Notes: generated from the letters alone by a model not told the origin. Positions 1 through 7,963 are shown, counted from the stretch's first letter. The stretch: DNA of 14,046 bases from Ectothiorhodospiraceae bacterium (GCA_007125455.1 SLDE01000013.1:1-14046); one strand, 5' to 3'. Numbers and translations are program-made.

Positions 1-3
1 AGC

Positions 4-75
4 AATCGCGGCGTAGCCGCTCCTACAGGAGTCCGGGGCAGGTGCCAGGTTTGTAGGAGCGGCTCTGCCGCGATT
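4..75. repeat. REP-like inverted pair, copy 1
   Basis: Two 24-base arms, 4-27 and 52-75, are reverse complements at 22 of 24 positions and are separated by 24 bases. Each arm is itself a small stem with a 3-base loop (GCGGC-gta-GCCGC on the left, GCGGC-tct-GCCGC on the right). The arms carry the TGTAGGAGCGGC core typical of REP sequences in Pseudomonas and relatives, with the TGTAGG ends pointing inward. It lies 59 bases before the carrier gene and may mark the end of an upstream transcript outside the window. No REP-associated transposase is present here. Confidence 0.85.
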
Positions 76-134
76 AGACGCGCTCGGGGGCATGTGCTAG
101 TTTCGATAAATCGAGATGCAATACCGAGGGTGTT

Positions 135-2210
135 ATGGAACAACAGGAAACTCGCCGCACCACCTTATTGATGCCGGTCTTTATCCCATCGATCACCGTC
201 ATCGCTATGCTGGTCATCGGCACCATCCTCTGGCAGGACCAGGCCGCCACCCTGTTCAGCAAGACCCTGGCGTTTATCACCGCTGATTTTGGTTGGTTTT
301 ACATGCTCTCGGTGGCGATCTTTTTGGTCTTCATCGTTAGCGTGGCCTTTTCCAGTTGGGGGAATATCCGCCTGGGGCCGGACCACGCCGAGCCGGAGTA
401 CAGCTTTCCCGCCTGGTTTGCGATGCTGTTTTCCGCCGGTTACGGCATTGCGCTGTTGTTCTTCGGGGTGGCCGAGCCGGTGCTGCACTATGCCGCCCCA
501 CCTGAGGGCGCGGCGCAAACCGTCGATGCGGCCAAGCAGGCGATGCAGATCGCCTTCTTCCATTGGGGCTTCCACATCTGGGCCATCTATGGCCTGGCGG
601 GCTTGGTGCTGGCCTATTTTGCCTTTCGCCACGGTCTGCCGCTGTCGATGCGCTCCACCCTGTACCCGCTGATCGGCGAACGTATCTACGGCCCCATCGG
701 ACACACCGTCGACACCTTCGCCATCCTCGGTACCATGTTCGGCATCGCCACCACACTGGGGCTGTCGGTGGCGCAGATCAATGCGGGGCTGCATTACCTG
801 TGGCCCAGTATCCCGGTCAGCACCACGGTGCAGGTGATCGCCATCGCGGTGATCACCGGCTTGGCGGTGATGTCGGTGGTGGCCGGGATGGACAAGGGGA
901 TCAAGCGCCTCTCCATTATCAATATGGTGTTGGCGATCACCCTGATGGGCTTTGTGTTCATCGTCGGGCCTTCGATCTTCATCCTGGAGACCTTCTTGCA
1001 GAATACCGGTAGCTATCTCAACCACATCATTGAGCGCACCTTCAACCTGCAGGCCTATACGCGCAGCGACTGGATCGGCAACTGGACCCTGTTCATCTTC
1101 GGCTGGACCATCGCCTGGGCTCCCTTTGTCGGCCTGTTTATCGCCAAGATCAGCCGTGGACGCACCATTCGCCAGTTTGTCTTCGGGGTGATGTTGGTGC
1201 CCACCAGTTTCACCTTCCTGTGGTTCTCGGTGTTTGGTGATACCGCCCTGCACTTCATCATGGTGGAGGGGGTCAGCACGCTGATCGACGATGTGCAGGC
1301 CGACCACGCCATCGCCCTGTTCAAGCTTTATGAGCTGTTGCCCTGGTCCAGTCTGGTGTCGGTGATCACCGTGATCCTGATCATCACCTTCTTCGTCACC
1401 TCTTCCGACTCCGGCTCTTTGGTGATCGACTCGCTGGCCTCCGGTGGGGCGTCCCATAGCCCAGTATGGCAGCGCGCCTTTTGGGCCTGCATCGAGGGGC
1501 TGGTGGCATCGGTGCTGCTGTTGGCCGGGGGGCTTTCCGCCCTGCAGACCGCCTCCATCGCCAGTGCCCTGCCCTTTGCGATCATCATGCTGATCGCTGC
1601 CTTTGGCATGTGGCGGGCGCTGGTGATCGAGGGCCACCACGAGATCAGTCTCAAGGCCCACATGCAGAGCCGACCGAGCAAGCAGGGCGGCACGGGCTAC
1701 TGGAAGCGTCGTCTATCCGAGCTGGTGGATTTCCCGCCACGGGAGGCGGTGGAGGCCTACATCCGCGACAAGGTACACCCCAGCATCCTCAAGGTACAGG
1801 ATGAGCTGCGCTCCCAGGAGTGGCCCGCCGAGGTGAGCTTCGATGAAGAGAGCCATCGGGTGCGCCTGGCGGTGGTCAAGCCGGATCAGGTGGACTTCCT
1901 CTACGAGATCCGCCTGCGCGGCTACGCCCTGCCGGACTTCGCCTACCCCGAGGTGGAGCGGGATCTGGACGGTGATGTGCAATACTTCCGTGCCGAGGTC
2001 TTCTTGCGCCGTGGTGGCCAGGCCTACGATATCTACGGCTACGATCAACAGGACCTCATCAGCGATATCCTCGATCAGTTCGAAAAATACCTGCACTTCC
2101 TGCATAGCTCGCCTGGTGTGCTGCCGTGGAAGATGGATGAACACGATCCCGAAGTACTCACGGAGGGGCCCGTCGATGAAGATGACCATGCCGAGCCCGC
2201 CAAGGGCTAG
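135..2210 (+). CDS. betT: BCCT-family carrier, BetT-like choline/betaine transporter
   Basis: This is an inner-membrane secondary transporter for quaternary ammonium compounds such as choline or glycine betaine, used for osmoprotection. The 691-aa protein has about 12 hydrophobic segments in residues 15-500 and a hydrophilic cytoplasmic tail from about 505 to 691. That long tail and total length match E. coli BetT, whose tail is linked to osmotic control. The family motif GMDKGIKRLS is at 251-260. The TM4 aromatic residues are present (W144, W149, Y152). In the TM8 box, residues 317-330 read WTLFIFGWTIAWAP, so one of the tryptophans known from BetP is replaced by T325. The start at 135 has GAGG five bases upstream. 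No betI, betA or betB is in the window, so choline rather than another substrate is inferred from the family. The gene symbol is the closest family match. Confidence 0.88.
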   Translation: MEQQETRRTTLLMPVFIPSITVIAMLVIGTILWQDQAATLFSKTLAFITADFGWFYMLSVAIFLVFIVSVAFSSWGNIRLGPDHAEPEYSFPAWFAMLFSAGYGIALLFFGVAEPVLHYAAPPEGAAQTVDAAKQAMQIAFFHWGFHIWAIYGLAGLVLAYFAFRHGLPLSMRSTLYPLIGERIYGPIGHTVDTFAILGTMFGIATTLGLSVAQINAGLHYLWPSIPVSTTVQVIAIAVITGLAVMSVVAGMDKGIKRLSIINMVLAITLMGFVFIVGPSIFILETFLQNTGSYLNHIIERTFNLQAYTRSDWIGNWTLFIFGWTIAWAPFVGLFIAKISRGRTIRQFVFGVMLVPTSFTFLWFSVFGDTALHFIMVEGVSTLIDDVQADHAIALFKLYELLPWSSLVSVITVILIITFFVTSSDSGSLVIDSLASGGASHSPVWQRAFWACIEGLVASVLLLAGGLSALQTASIASALPFAIIMLIAAFGMWRALVIEGHHEISLKAHMQSRPSKQGGTGYWKRRLSELVDFPPREAVEAYIRDKVHPSILKVQDELRSQEWPAEVSFDEESHRVRLAVVKPDQVDFLYEIRLRGYALPDFAYPEVERDLDGDVQYFRAEVFLRRGGQAYDIYGYDQQDLISDILDQFEKYLHFLHSSPGVLPWKMDEHDPEVLTEGPVDEDDHAEPAKG

Positions 2211-2273
2211 TGGCTGGACGCTTGTGGGGTGGCGTGCTAGTTTTCAGCGTTACCCCTACGTTGGACGCTACGC

Positions 2274-3545
2274 GTGATAATTGAGTCTATCCCCTTCCTG
2301 GATAACCCCTGTGTGCGGGGCTTTTTGGCCGCCTTTGAACAGGCCACCGAATCGGTGGTGATCACCGCGCCCCACGAGGATGTCGGCGGCGAGCGCTTCC
2401 TCTACGCCAACCAGGCCTTTTTGCGCCGCTCGGGCTATAGCGAGGCCGAGTTGCGTGGCAAGAGCCCGCGCATCCTCCAGGGCGAGAAGACCAACCGGGC
2501 GGTATTGAACTCGGTCGCCGAGGCGCTGGCACGGGAGGAGTGCTTCATCGGCCAGAACACCAACTACCGCAAGGATGGTGGGGAATACATCGTGCGTTGG
2601 TATATCGCGCCCTTGCGTGACGAGGCCAACCGGGTGGCGGCCTGGTTCTCATTGCAGCGGGAGGTACCGCCCCAGCCCAACCTCCGGGAAGAGGCGCTGT
2701 TTCTGTCCACCGCGCTGAATCAGACCGCCGACTCGGTGATCGTCACCGATCTCAAGGGCGATATCGTCTTCGTCAACAGTGCCTTCACCCAGATGACCGG
2801 CTATAGCGGCGACGAGGTGCTGGGAAAGAACGCCCGCATCCTGCAATCGGGCAAACAGTCACGCAGTTTTTATGCCGATCTGTGGCATTCACTGCTTGCC
2901 GGACATACCTTCCGAGAGACCTTCATCAATCGTCACAAGGATGGCCACCTGTTCTTCGAAGAGGCGACCATCAGCCCGGTGTTCGACCACCATGGCGAGC
3001 CGCTCTACTACGTGGCGATCGGCAAGGACATCACCGAGCTGATGGAAAAGTCCCAATCCTATGCACAGAAGGCCTACCATGACGCCCTGACTGGCCTATA
3101 CAACCGTCTCAAGTTCGACGAGGTGATGGCGCGCAAACTCGCCGGCCCCTGGCCGCCACCACGACCCTACTCGCTGGTGGTGATGGATATCGATAATTTC
3201 AAACTCATCAATGATGAGTATGGGCATGGCGTCGGTGATGAGGTGCTCAAGGCCCTGGCGGGGCTGCTGCTGAGCAAGCTGCGCCACAATGATCTGCTGG
3301 TGCGCTGGGGAGGGGAGGAATTCGTACTGCTGGTGGACAACGATGCCACGAAGACCGCACGACTGGCAGAAAAGCTGCGTGAGGCCATCGCCGGGTATCG
3401 CTTTGATCCGCGCTTTGCCGTGACCGTGAGCATGGGGGTGAGTGAGGTGCGCGAGGGCGATGACCCTGACAGCCTGTTCAAGCGTGCCGACGAGATGGTC
3501 TACCGCAGCAAACGGGAGGGGAAGAATCGCGTTTCGGTGGGCTAA
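2274..3545 (+). CDS. PAS-PAS-GGDEF diguanylate cyclase
   Basis: This is a predicted cytoplasmic sensor enzyme that makes cyclic di-GMP from two GTP. The 423 residues hold PAS 1 (about 20-130), PAS 2 (about 142-257) and GGDEF (about 262-423). The active site reads GGEEF at 346-350, metal-binding D305 lies in MDIDNFK, and the inhibitory I-site RxxD is intact as RHND at 337-340, so an active, product-inhibited enzyme is expected. PAS 1 resembles a LOV domain (RILQG, NYRKDG) but lacks the flavin-bonding cysteine. There is no membrane segment and no EAL domain. The start is a GTG, 63 bases after the carrier stop. No strong ribosome site precedes it and no in-frame ATG occurs until PAS 2, so the exact start is uncertain. 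It may be co-transcribed with the carrier. Confidence 0.92.
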   Translation: MIIESIPFLDNPCVRGFLAAFEQATESVVITAPHEDVGGERFLYANQAFLRRSGYSEAELRGKSPRILQGEKTNRAVLNSVAEALAREECFIGQNTNYRKDGGEYIVRWYIAPLRDEANRVAAWFSLQREVPPQPNLREEALFLSTALNQTADSVIVTDLKGDIVFVNSAFTQMTGYSGDEVLGKNARILQSGKQSRSFYADLWHSLLAGHTFRETFINRHKDGHLFFEEATISPVFDHHGEPLYYVAIGKDITELMEKSQSYAQKAYHDALTGLYNRLKFDEVMARKLAGPWPPPRPYSLVVMDIDNFKLINDEYGHGVGDEVLKALAGLLLSKLRHNDLLVRWGGEEFVLLVDNDATKTARLAEKLREAIAGYRFDPRFAVTVSMGVSEVREGDDPDSLFKRADEMVYRSKREGKNRVSVG

Positions 3546-3717
3546 CTTGGTAACCGCTCGCCCGCTTTGAACAAGATCCCAGCGCAGAGGATTAACGGTC
3601 AGACGGCCTGTCAAAGGCCTGTTCGATACCCTGATAAGGGCCGCCCCCAGGGATGGTCGATACGACGGCAATGGCGTGAGTCGTTAGCAACAAGGTATCT
3701 ACTCGCCCGCCCTGAGT

Positions 3718-3773
3718 TGTAGGAGCGGCTTGGCCGCGATAATCGTATCCATCGCGGCATAGCCGCTCCTACA
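3718..3773. repeat. REP-like inverted pair, copy 2
   Basis: Arms 3718-3740 and 3751-3773 are reverse complements at 21 of 23 positions, with a 10-base gap. The core TGTAGGAGCGGC is shared with copy 1, but the arms are arranged the other way round: the TGTAGG ends point outward here and inward in copy 1. Copies 1 and 2 bracket the carrier-cyclase pair. A likely role is transcript end protection or termination after the cyclase, by analogy with known REP elements. Confidence 0.85.
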
Positions 3774-3866
3774 GGTCCATTACCCGTGTGTTCCCCTGCG
3801 AGCACTGGAAAGCTCGCACTGGGGGCAAGTAGACACGCCATAAGATTAAAATGGCTCTCGGGGTAA

Positions 3867-3895
3867 TTGCTTTTTTCCCAGCGCTAACATACATT
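3867..3895 (+). promoter_or_regulatory. candidate sigma-70 promoter for the GNAT-C39/ATP-grasp pair
   Basis: TTGCTT at 3867-3872 and TACATT at 3890-3895 are separated by 17 bases, the usual spacing. They match the -35 and -10 consensus at 3 and 4 of 6 positions. The site sits in the most AT-rich part of the spacer and would give a leader of roughly 30 bases. Confidence 0.35.
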
Positions 3896-3921
3896 TTGCG
3901 TACTTTCTTACGCCCCCGTTC

Positions 3922-3927
3922 AGGAGG
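3922..3927 (+). promoter_or_regulatory. strong ribosome-binding site AGGAGG
   Basis: A perfect AGGAGG lies 8 bases before the ATG at 3936 and 5 bases before a TTG at 3933. The spacing favours the ATG as start. Confidence 0.75.
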
Positions 3928-3935
3928 GCTGCTTG

Positions 3936-5039
3936 ATGATTCGCTCTGCCACCCTGGAACACCTGGATGCCCTGGTCGCCCTCGAATGCCGTAGTTTCGA
4001 TACCGACCGTATCTCCCGTCGCAGTTTTCGCCATCTGCTTACCCGCGCCCATGCCGTGACGCTGATCGATGAGGTGGCGGGTGAGTTGCGCGGCTATGTG
4101 ATGGTGCTGTTCAATGCCGGCACCTCGCTGGCGCGGTTGTACTCGATCGCGGTCGATGAGCGGGCCAAGGGGCAGGGGGTGGCCAAGGGGCTGGTGGAGG
4201 CCGCCGAGGCGGCGGCCCTGGAGGGGGAGTGCGTGTCGATGCGCCTGGAGGTGCGGCGTGACAATGGCGCATCACTGGCGTTGTTTTCTCGTCTGGGTTA
4301 TCGCCAGTTTGGTCAGTATGTGGACTATTACGAAGACCACATGGACGCCCTGCGCTTCGAGAAGGTGCTGCAGCCCCATCTCAGCCCCAATGTATTGCCG
4401 ATCCGTTATTACCGCCAAACCCTGGACTTCACCTGTGGCCCGGCCGCCTTGATGATGGCCATGGGGGCCCTCGATCCCAAGCTGGAACTGGACCGTCGCA
4501 TGGAGCTACGTCTGTGGCGCGAGTCAACCACGGTGTTTATGACCGCAGGGCACGGAGGCTGCGGCCCCTATGGCATGGCGCTGGCCGCATGGCGGCGTGG
4601 CTTTGCCTGCGAGGTGTTTGTGAACGATGAAGGGGCCCTGTTCACCGACTCGGTGCGCAGTGAGGAAAAGAAGGCGGTGATGCGTCTGGTGCAGGAGGAC
4701 TTTGTTGCCGAGATGGCACAATACGCCGTGCCGCTGCACTACCAACAACTCAGCCTGGTGGCGATGCGCGCACAGTTTGAGGCCGGTGGGGTGCCGGTGG
4801 TGTTGATCAGCTCCTACCGTATCTACCACGAAAAGTTTCCCCACTGGGTGGTGGTCACCGGCTTCGATGATCGCTATATCTACGTACACGATCCCTATGT
4901 GGATGAAGAGAAGGGAAAAAGCGTGACCGATTGCATTAATATGCCGATCCTGCAAAAGGATTTCGAACGCATGGCCCGCTACGGCAAGAGTGGCCTGCGT
5001 GCCGCATTGATTCTCGCGCGCCGGGAGGTGGTGGCATGA
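3936..5039 (+). CDS. GNAT N-acetyltransferase fused to C39-like cysteine peptidase
   Basis: This is a predicted two-domain cytoplasmic enzyme of 367 residues. Residues 1-140 form a RimI-like GNAT domain, which transfers an acyl group from acyl-CoA to an amine; the CoA-binding loop RAKGQGVAKGL is at 76-86 and the LGYRQFGQYVDYY end of the fold near 120-132. Residues 153-367 form a papain-like C39 domain with Q161 (oxyanion hole), C167 in FTCGPAA, H303 in FPHWVVVTGF and D319 in VHDP, so the full catalytic set is visible. C39 peptidases classically cut after double-glycine leaders, but no transporter or leader peptide is nearby. The stop overlaps the next gene's start by four bases (ATGA), so the two are very likely co-translated. 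The substrate is unknown. Confidence 0.88.
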   Translation: MIRSATLEHLDALVALECRSFDTDRISRRSFRHLLTRAHAVTLIDEVAGELRGYVMVLFNAGTSLARLYSIAVDERAKGQGVAKGLVEAAEAAALEGECVSMRLEVRRDNGASLALFSRLGYRQFGQYVDYYEDHMDALRFEKVLQPHLSPNVLPIRYYRQTLDFTCGPAALMMAMGALDPKLELDRRMELRLWRESTTVFMTAGHGGCGPYGMALAAWRRGFACEVFVNDEGALFTDSVRSEEKKAVMRLVQEDFVAEMAQYAVPLHYQQLSLVAMRAQFEAGGVPVVLISSYRIYHEKFPHWVVVTGFDDRYIYVHDPYVDEEKGKSVTDCINMPILQKDFERMARYGKSGLRAALILARREVVA

Positions 5040-6505
5040 GTCGTCAGCTCATCGTGGTCGAACAGCTTTCCGACTGGAAGTTTTCCGCTGTCGAGGCCGA
5101 GGTGGTGCATGTGGACCACTACCTCACTGGCAAGGATTACTTCAAGCAGAAAAATATTCAGGTGATAAACCTGTGTCGCAGCTATCGCTATTTAAGCGTG
5201 GGTTACTATTGCGCACTGCTGGCCGAGGCCCGTGGCCATCGGGTGCTGCCTTCGATCAAGACCATGCTCGATCTCAGCCGCAAATCCATGTACAGCCTGG
5301 ATACCGAAAACCTCGATAGCCTGATCCAGAAGGCCTTTAAAAAACACCCCCATGCCGCGGACAGTGAGCACTTCGACATGGAGGTGCTGTTCGGGCGTTG
5401 TCAATTCGATGCCCTTGCTGGCCTGGCCCGTCAGTTGTTCGAGGTCTTTCCCACCCCATTGCTGCGGGTCAGTTTTCAGCGTCAGGGAAAGTGGCGCATT
5501 GGGGCGATCAAACCGCTGTTTTTATCGCGCCTTAAGGGGGAGTCGGGCGAGGCCTTTGTCAACGCCTTTGAGCACTATCGAAAAAAGCCCTGGCGTGCGC
5601 CCAAGGGACGGCCCGTGGCACGTTTTGATCTGGCGATCCTGCACGACCCTAACGACCCGCTGCCCCCGTCCAATGAGCGGGCGCTCAAGCAGTTTGTGAA
5701 GGCCGGGCGCGGGCTGGGTATCAATGTGGAGTTGATCGAGCGGCGCGATTATATCCGGCTGGCCGAGTATGACGCGTTACTCATCCGCGATACCACCCGT
5801 ATCGATCACTACACCTACCGTTTCGCCAAAAAGGCCGAGAGCGAGGGGATGGTGGTGATCGACGACCCGCGTTCGATCCTGCTGTGTACCAACAAGGTCT
5901 ACCTGGCCGAATTGCTGCGTGCCCACAAGGTGCCTACCCCACGCACGCTGATCGTGGGTAAAGGGGATCTGAAGGCCGCCGAAACGGTGTTGGGTTATCC
6001 GATGGTACTCAAGGTGCCGGAGGGGGCGTTTTCGCTGGGGGTTTTCAAGGTGGAAAACCTTGCGCAGTTGCGTGAGGTCAGTAGCCGACTGTTCGCAGAG
6101 TCGGAGCTGATCCTGGCGCAGGCGTTTCTGTATACCGAGTTTGACTGGCGGGTGGGGATCATCAATCGTCAGCCCTTGTTTGTGAGCCAGTATTTTATGT
6201 CGAAAAAGCACTGGCAGATCGTCAAGCACGACGGCAAAGGGGGATTCACCGAGGGGGGCTTTAGCACCATGCCGGTGGAACAGGCCCCAGCTGAGGTGGT
6301 GGCGGTGGCCCTCAAGGCCGCCAACCTGATCGGCGACGGTCTGTACGGGGTGGATCTGAAACAAAACGCCGACGGGGTATACGTGATCGAGGTGAACGAC
6401 AACCCCAACCTCGATGCTGGGGTGGAGGATGCTTACCTAAAGGACAAACTCTACCAGAGTATCATGGCCGAGTTCGTGCGTCGTCTAGAACTCAAACGCC
6501 GTTAA
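5036..6505 (+). CDS. RimK-like ATP-grasp ligase with N-terminal RLAN-type domain
   Basis: This is a predicted carboxylate-amine ligase that uses ATP to form an amide bond, as RimK does when adding glutamate. The 489 residues hold an N-terminal domain (about 1-165) of the kind found on RimK-like ATP-grasp proteins, a linker and pre-ATP-grasp region (about 190-275), and the ATP-grasp fold (about 276-480). Visible motifs are K326 in YPMVLKVPEGAFSLGV and the metal-binding stretch with D440, E452 and N454 (IEVNDNPNLD). The protein is much longer than E. coli RimK (about 300 residues), so ribosomal protein S6 should not be assumed to be the substrate. It overlaps the GNAT-C39 gene by four bases; the pair probably acts on one substrate, one ligating and the other acylating or cutting. 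Confidence 0.88.
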   Translation: MSRQLIVVEQLSDWKFSAVEAEVVHVDHYLTGKDYFKQKNIQVINLCRSYRYLSVGYYCALLAEARGHRVLPSIKTMLDLSRKSMYSLDTENLDSLIQKAFKKHPHAADSEHFDMEVLFGRCQFDALAGLARQLFEVFPTPLLRVSFQRQGKWRIGAIKPLFLSRLKGESGEAFVNAFEHYRKKPWRAPKGRPVARFDLAILHDPNDPLPPSNERALKQFVKAGRGLGINVELIERRDYIRLAEYDALLIRDTTRIDHYTYRFAKKAESEGMVVIDDPRSILLCTNKVYLAELLRAHKVPTPRTLIVGKGDLKAAETVLGYPMVLKVPEGAFSLGVFKVENLAQLREVSSRLFAESELILAQAFLYTEFDWRVGIINRQPLFVSQYFMSKKHWQIVKHDGKGGFTEGGFSTMPVEQAPAEVVAVALKAANLIGDGLYGVDLKQNADGVYVIEVNDNPNLDAGVEDAYLKDKLYQSIMAEFVRRLELKRR

Positions 6506-6508
6506 ATA

Positions 6509-6657
6509 TTGAAACGCAGAGTTCGCAGAGTTCGCAGAGAGGCGGTGTGCGGGATGTAAAGAGCGTTCATTCTATCCCGACATTCGATAGTGACAAGGGT
6601 TCGGTAATCTTGTCACTCCTCTGCGTCCTCTGCGTCCTCTGCGTCCTCTGCGTTGAG
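6509..6657. repeat. CTCTGCG-family paired repeat, element A
   Basis: The left array has three 9-base units at 6514-6540 (ACGCAGAGT, TCGCAGAGT, TCGCAGAGA). The right array has four CCTCTGCGT units at 6618-6653 followed by TGAG. The arms can pair over about 27 bases. The interior holds a perfect 9-bp stem, AGTGACAAG 6589-6597 with CTTGTCACT 6609-6617. The element lies between two converging genes, 3 bases after the ATP-grasp stop and 5 bases from the hemL stop, and could serve as a two-way terminator. It is the only copy with both arms clean. Confidence 0.88.
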
Positions 6658-6662
6658 ATCTT

Positions 6663-7949
6663 TCAGCCGATACGGCCCAGCACTCGTCCGGCGGCCTCGA
6701 TGGTGGCGTCGATGTCGGCGTCGCTGTGGGCAGCGGAGACAAAGCCGGCCTCGAAGGCGGATGGGGCCAGGTAGATCCCTTCCTCCAGCATGCCGTGGAA
6801 GAAGCGTTTGAAGCGTTCCACATCGCATTTTTCCACGGCCTGGCCGAAGGAGGTGATCTTTTCCTCTTCGGTGAAGAACAGGCCAAACATCCCGCCCACG
6901 TGGTTTTCGCTCATCGCTATGCCCTGCTCTTTGGCCTTGGCCATCACGCCATTGACCAGGCGTTCGACCTTGGCGGCGATGCCGTCATAGAAGCCTGGCT
7001 CGCTGGCCAGCTTGAGGGTGGCAAGACCCGCAGCCATCGCCACCGGATTGCCTGAGAGGGTACCGGCCTGATAGACCGGGCCGAGTGGGGAGATATGCTC
7101 CATGATGGCGCGCTTGCCGCCGAAGGCACCCACCGGCATGCCGCCGCCGACCACCTTGCCCAGGGTGGTGAGGTCCGGTTGGATGCGGTAGTGGGCCTGG
7201 GCACCGCCCAGGGCGACACGAAAGCCGGTCATTACCTCATCAAAGATCAACACACTGCCGTATTGGTCGCAGACCTCGCGCAGCCCTTCCAGGAAGCCCG
7301 GCACCGGTGGGATGCAGTTCATGTTGCCCGCCACCGGCTCAACGATGATGCAGGCCACCTCGTTGCCGATCTCGGCAAAGGCCTGTTTGAGGGCGTCGAG
7401 ATCATTGAAGGGCAGGGTGACGGTGTATTCGGCCAGCGCGGCGGGCACGCCGGGGCTACTGGGTACGCCCAGGGTCAGCGCACCGGAGCCGGCCTTGACC
7501 AGCAGTGAGTCGGAGTGGCCGTGGTAGCAGCCCTCGAATTTGACGATCTTGTCGCGCCCGGTATAACCACGGGCCAGGCGGATCGCGCTCATGGTCGCCT
7601 CGGTGCCACTGGAGACCATACGCACCAGCTCCATGGACGGCACCAGCTTGACCAGCTCATCGGCCATCTCGGTTTCCATGACGGTCGGCGCACCGAAGGA
7701 GAGGCCGTGGGCGGCAGTCTCCTGCACGGCCTTGATCACCTCGGGGTGGGCGTGGCCTGCCACCATGGGGCCCCAGGAGGCCACGTAGTCGATGTACTTT
7801 TCACCGGTCTCGGCCCACAAATAGGCCCCCTGGCCCTTGTTGAAAAACACCGGCTCACCGCCGACCCCCTTAAAGGCACGGACTGGGGAATTCACCCCAC
7901 CGGGGATGTGTTGCTGAGCGGCGACAAACAGTTCATGGGCGTTGGGCAT
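6663..7949 (-). CDS. hemL: Glutamate-1-semialdehyde 2,1-aminomutase
   Basis: HemL converts glutamate-1-semialdehyde to 5-aminolevulinate using pyridoxal phosphate, the last step of the C5 route to haem and other tetrapyrroles. The 428 residues match the family length. The start MPNAHELFVAAQQHIPGGVNSP is typical, the Schiff-base lysine is K265 in LGKVVGGGMPVGAFGG, and GTEATMSAIRLARG (115-128) and FDEVMTGFR (236-244) are also diagnostic. The ATG at 7949 has AGGAGT five bases upstream. A longer open frame reaches 8015, but its extra 22 residues are a translation of the neighbouring repeat and should not be annotated. It is the last gene of the minus-strand block. Confidence 0.97.
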   Translation of the reverse strand: MPNAHELFVAAQQHIPGGVNSPVRAFKGVGGEPVFFNKGQGAYLWAETGEKYIDYVASWGPMVAGHAHPEVIKAVQETAAHGLSFGAPTVMETEMADELVKLVPSMELVRMVSSGTEATMSAIRLARGYTGRDKIVKFEGCYHGHSDSLLVKAGSGALTLGVPSSPGVPAALAEYTVTLPFNDLDALKQAFAEIGNEVACIIVEPVAGNMNCIPPVPGFLEGLREVCDQYGSVLIFDEVMTGFRVALGGAQAHYRIQPDLTTLGKVVGGGMPVGAFGGKRAIMEHISPLGPVYQAGTLSGNPVAMAAGLATLKLASEPGFYDGIAAKVERLVNGVMAKAKEQGIAMSENHVGGMFGLFFTEEEKITSFGQAVEKCDVERFKRFFHGMLEEGIYLAPSAFEAGFVSAAHSDADIDATIEAAGRVLGRIG

Positions 7950-7954
7950 AAGGG

Positions 7955-7960
7955 ACTCCT
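7955..7960 (-). promoter_or_regulatory. hemL ribosome-binding site that fixes the start
   Basis: On the minus strand this reads AGGAGT, five bases before the ATG at 7949. It lies just outside the TTTTAAA edge of repeat element B and supports the shorter hemL start. Confidence 0.7.
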
Positions 7961-7963
7961 GGA

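Larger units (their letters stand above)
3546..3935. other. 390-base gene-free spacer
   Basis: No convincing gene is visible between the cyclase and the acetyltransferase-peptidase. The stretch holds a weak 5-bp stem (GGCCT at 3605-3609 with AGGCC at 3615-3619, no T run), a REP-like inverted pair at 3718-3773, and an AT-richer end (about 3841-3900) with a candidate promoter. The two short minus-strand open frames here have no recognisable protein features. Confidence 0.7.

Noticed and set aside
165..1661. Long 498-aa minus-strand frame opposite the carrier gene
   Set aside because: Its translation is low in hydrophobic residues and rich in H, D, G and Q, as expected opposite a high-GC membrane protein gene; no domain or ribosome site is seen.
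3605..3619. Intrinsic terminator after the cyclase
   Set aside because: The stem is only 5 bp and has no T run on either side.
3096..3671. 191-aa minus-strand frame over the cyclase
   Set aside because: It lies opposite the conserved GGDEF domain and shows no family motif.
6547..6774. 75-aa plus-strand frame with LCVLCVLCV
   Set aside because: It is a translation of the right array of repeat element A running into antisense hemL.
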